Assembly (NCBI GenBank): GCA_910588075.1
Contig: CAJUOS010000029.1
Span: forward strand, 1-27,990
Direction: 5' to 3'
Source of the DNA: an uncultured Erysipelotrichaceae bacterium
Lineage (GTDB): Bacteria > Bacillota_I > Bacilli_A > Erysipelotrichales > Coprobacillaceae
Length of the DNA: 27,990 bases
Made by a program: the position numbers and the translations under genes. How positions within the stretch are numbered: the stretch's first letter is position 1; each line of letters opens with the position of its first letter. Positions 8,531 through 16,574 of this stretch are shown here, piece after piece. Below the pieces are notes generated by a model, which searched no databases, had not been told where the DNA came from, and saw only the letters and a list, made by a program, of their open reading frames with translations.

Positions 8531-11140
8531 CTACTTTAAATCATACCAATTTTTAGCATATGTTCCTTCAACTTTTAAAGGAACTTTCATTTGAAATGCA
8601 CTTTCCATTGCCGATTGAATAATGATCATCATTTCTTCTAATTCCTCTTTAACAACATCAAAAATCAACTCATCATGCACTTGTAAAATCATTTGAGATT
8701 TTAATTGTCTTTCTTTCATTACTTTATCAACTTGAATCATTGCAAGTTTTAAAATATCAGCTCCACTTCCTTGAATTGGAGAATTCATCGCAAAACGTTT
8801 CGCTTGTTCTCTAACCTTAAAATTTTTATCATTTATTGTTGTAATATAACGTTTTCTATTTAAAACAGTTGATACATAGCCATTTTTCTTACAATTTTCA
8901 ATAATATTATCCATAAATATCTTGATTTCAGGATATTCTTCAAAATATCTTTGAATAAAAGTACGTGCTTCTTTTAAAGATACTCCAATTTGCTTAGATA
9001 ATCTAAATTCTCCCATACCATAAATAATTCCAAAGTTAACAGCCTTTGCTTGTCTACGCATATCACTTGTTACATCTTCATCTTTTATTTTAAATACCAA
9101 AGCAGCAGTATGAGTATGGATATCTTTATCTTCTAAAAATGCTTCTATTAATGAATGAACATTTGCTAAATGAGCAAGAATACGCAATTCTATTTGTGAA
9201 TAGTCAAAGGAAATTAAATAGTCATGACTTGCTACAAACGCTTTTCTAATCAATTTTCCTTCTTCTTGACGAACTGGAATATTTTGAAGATTTGGATCAA
9301 TAGAAGATAATCTTCCTGTTTGTGTAAGTGCTTGATTAAAAATAGTATGGATTTTTCCATCTGGAAAAACTTGATCTTGTAATCCTTTTACATATGTTGA
9401 TGTTAATTTTGTTAACATACGATATTGAATAACTAATGGAATAATTGGATGTAAGTCTTCAATTGTTTCTAAAATATCTTGTGATGTTGAATATCCATTC
9501 TTAGTTTTTTTACCATTTGGTAATTGAAGTTTATCAAATAAAATTTCACCTAATTGTTTTGGTGATGCAATATTAAATGTTTCACCAGCTAACATATATA
9601 TATCTTCTTCAATATTTTTGATTTGTTGTTCAAAAGAAATTTCCATTTCTTTTAATACATCTGTATCTAATTTTGCTCCTACATACTCCATTTGAGCTAA
9701 TATATATGTAATAGGCATTTCAATATCTTGATATAAGTCATATTGTTCTTCTTTTTTTAATCTTTTAATTGCTTCTTCTTTTAATTCATAAATCGCTTTT
9801 GCTTTAGCAACTGTATGTTTTGCTAATATATCAATATCTGGTATATGTTTTTTAGCCCCTTTACCAAAAACTTCTTCTTCATATTGTAAAGAAGTATAAT
9901 CATAATAATCACAAATATATTTTATTTCATCTTTTAAACTTGGATTCAGAATATAAGAAGCCAGTTGTAAGTCAAAATCCATACCTTGAATATCAATGCC
10001 ATTCCATTTGGCTGATAAAATTTGACTTTTGATATTATAACTATATTTATGATATTGAGCATTAGAAAGATAATCTAAAAATCCTTGATCCTTTTGAGCA
10101 TCTTCAAATGAAATATAAAAAGCTTGTGTTGAATTATAAACTGCATAACCTAAAACAATAGACTTATGATAATTTGCATCATATATAGCCCCTAATACAC
10201 TACTATCTTGTGTAATCTTTGGCATTTGATGAACAACTTGATAATCAAAATCAATCTGTTGTGATTGTCTTGATTCTAATGATATTCTTTTTAATAAAGA
10301 ATTCATATCATATTTTTGATAAAAAGATTTTAATTTATCAAAATCATAACCAGTATACTGACAATCATCAATATCTATTTCAATAGGAACATCTCTTAAA
10401 ATAGTTGCAATTTGCTTAGATTGAATACCTATTTCAATATTCTCTCTAATTTTTTCTCCCATTTTTCCTTTTAATTCATCAATATGATCTTTTAAATTTT
10501 CAATTGTTTCATATTGGTGTAATAATTTCAATGCTGTCTTTTCTCCAACTCCTTTAATACCAGGAATATTATCAGCACTATCACCCATTAATCCTAATAG
10601 ATCTCTCATTTGATCTGGTTTGATTGCATATTTTTCATAAAAAGATTCTGGAGTAATGATGTCATCACTTTTTGTTTTGGTATTTCTCTTATATACAAAA
10701 ATATGTTCATCAACTAATTGCATCATATCTTTATCACCAGTCATAATAGAAACTTGATATCCATTATGAGCTGCATGAGTTGCAATTGTTCCTATAATAT
10801 CATCACCCTCATATCCCTCTAATTCATAATAAAGAATCTGATGAGCATCTAAAAATTCTCTAACCATTGCAAATTGACATTTTAATTCATCTGGAGTTTC
10901 TTTTCTTGTTGCTTTATATTCTTGCAACATTTCACTTCTAAAAGTCTTTCCTTTTGCATCAAAGGCAACTAAAATAGCAGCAGGATTTTTCTTAATAACA
11001 TTTTCTAATCTATTTGCAAAACCAAATACTGCATTTGTTGGAATACCTTCTTTATTAACCATTAAATTTCCCATTGATGCTGTTGCAAAATAACAACTAA
11101 ACAACCAATAATTTCCATCTATCAAAATTAATTCTTTCAT
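8531..11140 (-). CDS. polA: DNA polymerase I
   Basis: Polymerase for Okazaki-fragment maturation and repair. The N-terminal 5'-3' nuclease domain (about 1-290) shows ILIDGNYWLF, YEGDDIIGT and GLMGDSADNIPG with its helix-hairpin-helix. The middle domain (about 300-470) lacks the DxE exonuclease motif (GAIYDANYH where DxE would stand), so 3'-5' proofreading is probably absent, as in Bacillus Pol I. The polymerase domain has motif A DYSQIELRILAHL, motif B RRQAKAVNFGIIYGMG and motif C QVHDELIFDV. The 869 residues are the usual length. Ten bases separate it from dnaE, with GAGGTAAAT before the ATG. Confidence 0.98.
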   Translation of the reverse strand: MKELILIDGNYWLFSCYFATASMGNLMVNKEGIPTNAVFGFANRLENVIKKNPAAILVAFDAKGKTFRSEMLQEYKATRKETPDELKCQFAMVREFLDAHQILYYELEGYEGDDIIGTIATHAAHNGYQVSIMTGDKDMMQLVDEHIFVYKRNTKTKSDDIITPESFYEKYAIKPDQMRDLLGLMGDSADNIPGIKGVGEKTALKLLHQYETIENLKDHIDELKGKMGEKIRENIEIGIQSKQIATILRDVPIEIDIDDCQYTGYDFDKLKSFYQKYDMNSLLKRISLESRQSQQIDFDYQVVHQMPKITQDSSVLGAIYDANYHKSIVLGYAVYNSTQAFYISFEDAQKDQGFLDYLSNAQYHKYSYNIKSQILSAKWNGIDIQGMDFDLQLASYILNPSLKDEIKYICDYYDYTSLQYEEEVFGKGAKKHIPDIDILAKHTVAKAKAIYELKEEAIKRLKKEEQYDLYQDIEMPITYILAQMEYVGAKLDTDVLKEMEISFEQQIKNIEEDIYMLAGETFNIASPKQLGEILFDKLQLPNGKKTKNGYSTSQDILETIEDLHPIIPLVIQYRMLTKLTSTYVKGLQDQVFPDGKIHTIFNQALTQTGRLSSIDPNLQNIPVRQEEGKLIRKAFVASHDYLISFDYSQIELRILAHLANVHSLIEAFLEDKDIHTHTAALVFKIKDEDVTSDMRRQAKAVNFGIIYGMGEFRLSKQIGVSLKEARTFIQRYFEEYPEIKIFMDNIIENCKKNGYVSTVLNRKRYITTINDKNFKVREQAKRFAMNSPIQGSGADILKLAMIQVDKVMKERQLKSQMILQVHDELIFDVVKEELEEMMIIIQSAMESAFQMKVPLKVEGTYAKNWYDLK

Positions 11141-11150
11141 ATTTACCTCA

Positions 11151-14100
11151 CTATTCTATAACTCTTGCTTTATCTACAATTATAGATAATTTATCTTTTA
11201 AATCAACCTTACCATGAATTAAACAAATATTTCCTTTTTTTAATGCTATTGCAACACTTTTAAAACGTGAAGCAAAAACAACACCATCTACACTACCTGA
11301 TTCATCAAATCCTTCTATAAAACACATTTCATTTCCTTTACGATCTGTTATATTTTTTACTCTTTGTAATTGAATAATGATATTAACGTTTTGACCTACC
11401 CAATCATATAATGATGAAACATTTACATATTGAATTTTTAATTTGTCTTTCATTAATTCAATAGGATGCATAGATAAATATATACCTAAAACATTCTTTT
11501 CTTGATTTAATTTATCAATAGGGGAATCTTTATAAATTGTTAAAATTGGTTTTTCCTCTATATTTAAACTATTTCTAAAATTTCCATAATCACTCATCAT
11601 ATCTAAGTTTTTTTTGATGGTAGAACGTGATAATTCAAATTCATCAAAAGCACCAGCATCAATTAATGATTCTATCATCTTTTTAGATAACTTTGATTCA
11701 TCCATACGAATCATAAAATCAAAAATATCTAAAAACAATCCTTTTTTTCTTTCATCAACAATAGCTTTATATCCAGCATATCCAACGTTTTTAATAGCTA
11801 ATAAAGAATATCGAATATGTCCATTTTCCACCATAAAACGTTCTGTTGAATAATTAACAGAAGGAGGTAAAATTTTCACATGATAGGCTTTACACTCTTG
11901 GATACAATGAAGTTTTGTTGTATCACTTGACAATTCATTAGATAAAATAGCAGCAAAGAAATATAAAGGATAATTAGCCTTTAAGTAAGCTAACTGATAA
12001 GCAACATATCCATAAGCAACACTATGTGATTTATTAAATCCATAATTTGCAAACTTTTCAATTAAATTATATAATTCTTCAGCTTTTTGTTGTTGATAAC
12101 CATTATGTATACAACCTGCAATAAATTCTTCTCGCATAGAAGCCATTAACTTTGTTTCTTTCTTAGAAACTGCTTTCCTTAAAATATCAGCCTTTCCTAA
12201 TGAAAATCCTGCAATCTTTTGAGCAATTTGCATAATTTGTTCTTGATAAATCATAATTCCATATGTCGAACGAAGAATAGGCTCTACTTCTGGTAAGGGA
12301 TATGTTATTTTTTCTTGATGATTTCTTCTTTTTAAATAAATAGGTATATTTTCCATAGGTCCAGGTCGATACAAAGCAATGGCAGCAACTATATCATCAA
12401 ATTGTGATGGTTTCATTTGTCTTAATAAATTTCTCATACCTTGAGATTCTAATTGAAAAACTCCAAAAGTATCTGCTCTTGATATTAAATCATAAACCTT
12501 TTGGTTATCTAAAGGAATATTATTCATTTGTATAGAAAAGTCTGTTTCTCTTTCAATATCCTTACAAATATAATCAATCATTGTTAAATTCTTTAAACCT
12601 AAAAAATCCATTTTTAATAATCCTACTTTTTCAATATAATCTTTAGAATATTGTGTCATCAATGTTGAGGTTGGTCCTTTAACTAATGGAACAACATCAT
12701 GTAATGGCTCTTTAGATAAAATAACACCTGCTGCATGTGTAGAAATATTACGTGGTAAATGTTCGATAATACTCATTGCAGGAATAATTTTTCTTAAAGT
12801 AGAATCTTGATTAACTAATGATTGAAATTGAGCTGATGTTTGATACATTTGTGTAATTGTTTTTTTGTGTTTAGGATGTGTTGGAACCATTTTAGCGATC
12901 ATTTCTAATTTGGCTAATGGAATTCCCATTACTTTTCCCATTTCTTTAATAGCAACACGTGGTCCATATGTATTAAATGTAATAATTTGAGCAGCATGAT
13001 CTTGCCCGTATTTTTGAATAACATATTCAATAACTTCATCACGTCGATTATCTTGAAAATCTATATCTATATCTGGCATAGATACACGCTCAGGATTTAA
13101 AAATCTTTCAAACAGAAGATCATATTTCAGTGGATCTACTCCTGTAATTCCTAAAACATATGCAACAAGACTTCCTGCTGCACTCCCTCTTCCAGGCCCT
13201 ACTTGGATTTTATTAACCTTAGCAAATCTTACATAATCCCAAACAATCAAAAAATAATCATCAAATCCCATTTGATGAATCATTTTTAATTCATACTGTA
13301 ATCTTTGAATATATTTTTGAGGAATAGAAAGTCCTTGAAATCTCTTTTTTAAACCTAATTGGCAAAGACTTCTCAAATAATCACTTGCTTTTCCGCCATG
13401 AGGAACTGGATATGCAGGTAAATGTCGTTGATTTAATGGAATGGTTGCTTTACAACTTAAAACAACTTTTTTTGTTTCTTCTATAATTTCTTGAGAAAAT
13501 AAATGCGACATTTCTTCCTCAGTCTTTAAATATTTTTCCTCTGTTATAGGTTGATATTTATTATCTAAAACTGTTCCTTGATGAGCTGCTTGCATTAAAT
13601 CTAATGCTAAAGCTTCTGATTTTTTTAAGTAACTAACTTCATTAGAACATACAACTTTAATTTGTAAATATCTAGCTAAAGATAATAATCTTTGATTCAA
13701 TGTTTCTTGAAGTTTAATATGATGATTTTGAATCATAATATAATAATTATCTTGAAAAAGCTCTTTTAATAATTTTAAATATTTGATAGCTTCTTCTTCC
13801 ATCTCTTTTGCTACTAATCTTTCTATAATTCCTTCCATAGATGCTGACATCACATAAAGATGTTTTTGATAAGAAGATAAACGTTTTAAATCAATACATC
13901 TCTCTTCATGAATATTAATATCACAATTAATTTTAACTAAATCAAAATATCCTATATCATCTTTAGCTAATAAAAGAAATGGGTAGATTTCTTCTTGAAT
14001 TTTAACACTTGCTTCCATCCCAAAAATAGGTTTAATTCCTTTTTTTAAGCAAGCTTCACTAAACTCTAAAGCTCCAAACATATTATTTTTATCTGTTAAG

Positions 14101-14207
14101 GCAAGTGCTTCTATATGTTTTTGACTAGCATTTTCAACTAAATCTTTGATAAGAATTGTACTATTTTGAAAGCTAAAAGAACTTATAACTTGTAAATGTC
14201 CAAACAC
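11151..14207 (-). CDS. dnaE: DNA polymerase III subunit alpha, DnaE type, with degenerate PHP domain
   Basis: Error-prone replicative polymerase that in Gram-positives extends primers before PolC takes over. The catalytic aspartates are in MPDIDIDFQD, with GPGRGSAAGSLVAYVLGI and FGVFQLESQGM also typical. The C-terminus has an OB fold (VNIIIQLQRVKNITDRKG). The PHP domain is degenerate: the usual HLHxHS reads HLQVIS and the TDHGN site reads TDKNN, so metal-dependent exonuclease activity is unlikely. The 1018 residues match short Gram-positive DnaE. The start is GTG at 14207, with AAGGAGG eight bases upstream. An out-of-frame ATG begins two bases earlier. This is the first gene of the replication operon. 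Confidence 0.96.
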   Translation of the reverse strand: MFGHLQVISSFSFQNSTILIKDLVENASQKHIEALALTDKNNMFGALEFSEACLKKGIKPIFGMEASVKIQEEIYPFLLLAKDDIGYFDLVKINCDINIHEERCIDLKRLSSYQKHLYVMSASMEGIIERLVAKEMEEEAIKYLKLLKELFQDNYYIMIQNHHIKLQETLNQRLLSLARYLQIKVVCSNEVSYLKKSEALALDLMQAAHQGTVLDNKYQPITEEKYLKTEEEMSHLFSQEIIEETKKVVLSCKATIPLNQRHLPAYPVPHGGKASDYLRSLCQLGLKKRFQGLSIPQKYIQRLQYELKMIHQMGFDDYFLIVWDYVRFAKVNKIQVGPGRGSAAGSLVAYVLGITGVDPLKYDLLFERFLNPERVSMPDIDIDFQDNRRDEVIEYVIQKYGQDHAAQIITFNTYGPRVAIKEMGKVMGIPLAKLEMIAKMVPTHPKHKKTITQMYQTSAQFQSLVNQDSTLRKIIPAMSIIEHLPRNISTHAAGVILSKEPLHDVVPLVKGPTSTLMTQYSKDYIEKVGLLKMDFLGLKNLTMIDYICKDIERETDFSIQMNNIPLDNQKVYDLISRADTFGVFQLESQGMRNLLRQMKPSQFDDIVAAIALYRPGPMENIPIYLKRRNHQEKITYPLPEVEPILRSTYGIMIYQEQIMQIAQKIAGFSLGKADILRKAVSKKETKLMASMREEFIAGCIHNGYQQQKAEELYNLIEKFANYGFNKSHSVAYGYVAYQLAYLKANYPLYFFAAILSNELSSDTTKLHCIQECKAYHVKILPPSVNYSTERFMVENGHIRYSLLAIKNVGYAGYKAIVDERKKGLFLDIFDFMIRMDESKLSKKMIESLIDAGAFDEFELSRSTIKKNLDMMSDYGNFRNSLNIEEKPILTIYKDSPIDKLNQEKNVLGIYLSMHPIELMKDKLKIQYVNVSSLYDWVGQNVNIIIQLQRVKNITDRKGNEMCFIEGFDESGSVDGVVFASRFKSVAIALKKGNICLIHGKVDLKDKLSIIVDKARVIE

Positions 14208-14231
14208 ATAACTCGCCTCCTTATTTTATAT

Positions 14232-14240
14232 ATTATAGCA
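14232..14240 (-). promoter_or_regulatory. Extended -10 promoter of the dnaE-polA-mutM-coaE-dnaB-dnaI operon
   Basis: TGCTATAAT on the minus strand is a perfect extended -10. A consensus -35 is not evident (TATCTT at 17-base spacing), which extended -10 promoters tolerate. It is 25 bases upstream of the dnaE GTG and is the only obvious promoter before a series of genes separated by 13 bases or less. Confidence 0.65.
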
Positions 14241-14263
14241 AAATTTATGCCTATAAGATACAA

Positions 14264-14280
14264 TGAATATAAAATATTCA
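14264..14280. repeat. Short palindrome upstream of the dnaE promoter
   Basis: TGAATAT-AAA-ATATTCA is a perfect 7-base inverted repeat about 24 bases upstream of the dnaE -10. It could be an operator, or a chance product of AT-rich sequence. Confidence 0.3.
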
Positions 14281-14307
14281 TATATATTTTTATCCTCTTT
14301 TTGATTA

Positions 14308-14343
14308 TAAAAACATCTATCTTAACAAAGATAGATATTTTTT
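14308..14343 (-). terminator. Intrinsic terminator after the 102-aa membrane protein gene
   Basis: Perfect 9-base arms, plus-strand ATCTATCTT (14315-14323) and AAGATAGAT (14328-14336), enclose a 4-base loop. T-rich tails occur in both directions (GTTTTTA on minus, ATTTTTT on plus). It separates the small gene from the dnaE operon and may act both ways. Confidence 0.85.
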
Positions 14344-14361
14344 AATCATTATATACTATGC

Positions 14362-14670
14362 TTATAAAATACAATGAAAAGAAAATAAAATAAGCATAAC
14401 AGCAATATACAAACAAAAGATAACATAAATCAGTTGTAATAAATAAACAACTTCAATACTCATAATCCATAATCTATAAAAATATAACCCAATTAAATAA
14501 AAGTGATATTGAAGTTGGATAACTCTAAAACACTTTTGATTAAGAATAATAATAATACTTAATAATACAGCAAATAAATGAAATGGAATAATCCATTGAT
14601 GGCAAACTAATTGTAATATTAATAAAATAGCACAAAATAATTGTAATTTCTTTATTCTTTGAATCATCAT
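14362..14670 (-). CDS. Small hydrophobic membrane protein of unknown function (102 aa)
   Basis: I do not recognise this protein. It is almost entirely hydrophobic after a short basic start (MIQRIKK), with about four likely membrane segments near residues 8-23, 28-44, 55-70 and 74-98. It is rich in Ile, Leu, Phe, Tyr and Cys. Evidence for a real gene is the AGGTGA site before a double ATG (14670/14667), the terminator directly after it, and a weak promoter at 14684-14718. AT-rich sequence readily yields hydrophobic frames, so confidence is moderate. It lies alone between the phospho-beta-glucosidase gene and the replication operon. Confidence 0.55.
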   Translation of the reverse strand: MMIQRIKKLQLFCAILLILQLVCHQWIIPFHLFAVLLSIIIILNQKCFRVIQLQYHFYLIGLYFYRLWIMSIEVVYLLQLIYVIFCLYIAVMLILFSFHCIL

Positions 14671-14688
14671 AGATAAATCACCTATTCT

Positions 14689-14718
14689 ATTCTATGAAAA
14701 AGTGATAAAAAAATACAA
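14689..14718 (-). promoter_or_regulatory. Weak candidate promoter for the 102-aa gene
   Basis: TTGTAT (14713-14718), an 18-base spacer and TAGAAT (14689-14694) on the minus strand, between the bglA-type terminator and the small gene. Both boxes deviate from consensus. Confidence 0.3.
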
Positions 14719-14723
14719 CAATA

Positions 14724-14754
14724 GATAAAAAAATAAACTCAAGTATAACTTGAA
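14724..14754 (-). terminator. Intrinsic terminator after the 6-phospho-beta-glucosidase gene
   Basis: Minus-strand arms TTCAAGT and ACTTGAG (14738-14754, one G:U pair) with a 3-base loop, followed by TTTATTTTTTT. It starts two bases after the stop codon. Confidence 0.88.
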
Positions 14755-14755
14755 T

Positions 14756-16234
14756 TTACTTTTCTAATAATATATCTCCATTTGTTTCTATAATTTCTTT
14801 ATAACGATAATAAGAATTCTTAATCTTTCTTTCTAAAGTTCCTGTTCCATCATTGAAACGATCAACATATATAAAACCATATCTTTTCTTCATTTCTCCT
14901 GTTCCAGCAGAAACAACATCAATTGGTCCCCAATAAAGATATCCCATTACATCAACACCATCTAAAATAGCTTCATGAACATATTGAAGATGTTCTTCAA
15001 CATATTTCATTCGATCAGGATCATCAATAGTTCCACTAGCATCTATTTTTTCATCTAATCCAATACCATTTTCAACAATGAAAAGAGGTAAATGATAACG
15101 ATCATATAAAATATTTAAAACATATCTTATCCCTTTAGGATCAATTGGCCAGCACCAAGGTTCTGGTGAACATCCTGTTAAATATGGATTTTCTTTTCCA
15201 ATTAAACCACCAGTATCTCCACTTAATGAATCCTTACCATCATATGTAGAAGAACGATAATAACTCAACGAAAAATATGCTACTGTATTTTCTTTGATTA
15301 AGCGTAATTCTTCATCATTCATTTGAGGTTCACAATCATGCTCGCGCCATACACGTTTCACATAACCTGGAATTTCACCCAAACAAAAAGGATCACCAAA
15401 ATAAAAATGAGACATTCTTATTGCATTATAGGCTCCAAAAACATTATCAGGATCACAATTATATGGATAAGTCGCTACTGAAGAAGATGTTAACATACAC
15501 CCTACTCTAGCATTCAAATCAATTGCTTTACATAATTTAACAGTCCAAGCATTAGCAACACAAATATGATAATATCCTTGCCATTTATCTTTTTCAGTTG
15601 TAGAACCAATAGGATCATTTTTATCTTTAGGATTTAAAGTTAAAACTCCTCCAGCAACCAAAGGATTTCTCATCATATTATTAACTTCATTAAAAGTTAA
15701 CCAATATTTGACTTTTCCCTTATAACGTTCAAAAACAGTTGTTACATAACGTTTCCAAAAATCAATCAATTGATGATTTGACCACCCTCCATACTCTGTT
15801 AATAAATGTAATGGTGTTTCATAATGACTTAACGTTATGACTGGTTCCATTCCTAATTCTAACATTGTTTCAATAAGTTCATCATAATATGCCAATCCTG
15901 CTTCATTAGGTTGTTCTTCATCTCCATTAGGAAAAATTCTCCCCCATGCTATTGATGTTCTAAAACAATTAAAACCCATTCCTGCCATTAATTCTAAATC
16001 TTCTTTATAACGATGATAAAAGTCAATACCTTCATGACTTAAATATTTTTTCTGAGAATCTAAAGCCATTTCCCATTTATTTGTTTCATCATTCCATTTC
16101 AAACCAGGATCCTTTGATCCAATTCCTACCATAATATCTGTTACATTAGGAGCTTTTCCATCTTCTAACCATGCACCTTCACATTGATTAGCAGCTACTG
16201 CTCCACCCCATAAAAAATTTTTTGGAAAACTCAT
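14756..16234 (-). CDS. 6-phospho-beta-glucosidase, glycoside hydrolase family 1
   Basis: Cytoplasmic enzyme that hydrolyses phosphorylated beta-glucosides such as cellobiose 6-phosphate or arbutin/salicin phosphates. GH1 signatures are clear: FLWGGAVAANQCEGAW near the N-terminus, acid/base Glu183 in TFNEVN and nucleophile Glu388 in VENGIG. The C-terminal loop with Ser442, Lys449/Lys450 and Tyr452 (SAGTGEMKKRYG) is the phosphate-binding pattern of 6-phospho enzymes rather than plain beta-glucosidases. The length (492) is typical. The start has AAGGAGG before the ATG. No PTS gene is adjacent, so substrate import must be encoded elsewhere; the ROK kinase at 21824 might supply phosphorylated substrate, but that is only an idea. 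Confidence 0.95.
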   Translation of the reverse strand: MSFPKNFLWGGAVAANQCEGAWLEDGKAPNVTDIMVGIGSKDPGLKWNDETNKWEMALDSQKKYLSHEGIDFYHRYKEDLELMAGMGFNCFRTSIAWGRIFPNGDEEQPNEAGLAYYDELIETMLELGMEPVITLSHYETPLHLLTEYGGWSNHQLIDFWKRYVTTVFERYKGKVKYWLTFNEVNNMMRNPLVAGGVLTLNPKDKNDPIGSTTEKDKWQGYYHICVANAWTVKLCKAIDLNARVGCMLTSSSVATYPYNCDPDNVFGAYNAIRMSHFYFGDPFCLGEIPGYVKRVWREHDCEPQMNDEELRLIKENTVAYFSLSYYRSSTYDGKDSLSGDTGGLIGKENPYLTGCSPEPWCWPIDPKGIRYVLNILYDRYHLPLFIVENGIGLDEKIDASGTIDDPDRMKYVEEHLQYVHEAILDGVDVMGYLYWGPIDVVSAGTGEMKKRYGFIYVDRFNDGTGTLERKIKNSYYRYKEIIETNGDILLEK

Positions 16235-16254
16235 TATTATTCCTCCTTTTTTTT

Positions 16255-16260
16255 ATTATA
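16255..16260 (-). promoter_or_regulatory. Candidate -10 box for the 6-phospho-beta-glucosidase gene
   Basis: TATAAT on the minus strand lies 20 bases before the ATG, immediately upstream of the AAGGAGG site, which would give a short leader. No convincing -35 at 17 bases (AACTAT). Confidence 0.4.
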
Positions 16261-16300
16261 AAATGGATTTATTAAGGATAGTTTTTATTTTCAATTTTTG

Positions 16301-16328
16301 AAAGAAAAAAGTGAGTATTTCTACTCAC
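16301..16328 (-). terminator. Intrinsic terminator overlapping the TSCPD gene stop codon
   Basis: Minus-strand arms GTGAGTA (16322-16328) and TACTCAC (16311-16317) pair perfectly around the loop GAAA and are followed by TTTTTTCTTT. The TAG stop codon (16321-16323) spans the top of the stem and the loop. Confidence 0.93.
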
Positions 16329-16566
16329 ATTCCTTTAATGCTAATGCTAATTGATGAGGACAAGATGTTGGTTTCGAACCACAACGAATACTTTCTAATC
16401 GTTCAATAATTTCTTCTTTTTTCATTCCTTCTGCCAATTGAGCAACACCTTGTGTATTTCCAGAACATCCACCTAAAAACTTTATATTTCTTACAATTCC
16501 ATCTTCTACGTCAAAATCAATACGTGCAGCACATGTTCCCTTTGTCTTATAACTGTAATGCATCAT
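16321..16566 (-). CDS. Small TSCPD-domain protein (TIGR03905-like)
   Basis: An 81-residue protein that looks like the small four-cysteine TSCPD family. The name comes from a motif that here reads TSCPH (67-71), preceded by CGSKP. A first half of beta-strand character carries GTCAARIDF and FLGGCSGNTQGVA. Cysteines at 12, 34, 62, 69 and 80 could bind a metal. Related TSCPD domains occur at the C-terminus of B12-dependent ribonucleotide reductases, but the function of the stand-alone protein is not established to my knowledge. A strong AGGAGG precedes ATGATG; spacing favours the second ATG (16563). It follows apbE by 8 bases and is probably cotranscribed with it. Confidence 0.85.
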   Translation of the reverse strand: MMHYSYKTKGTCAARIDFDVEDGIVRNIKFLGGCSGNTQGVAQLAEGMKKEEIIERLESIRCGSKPTSCPHQLALALKECE

Positions 16567-16574
16567 TTTTCCTC

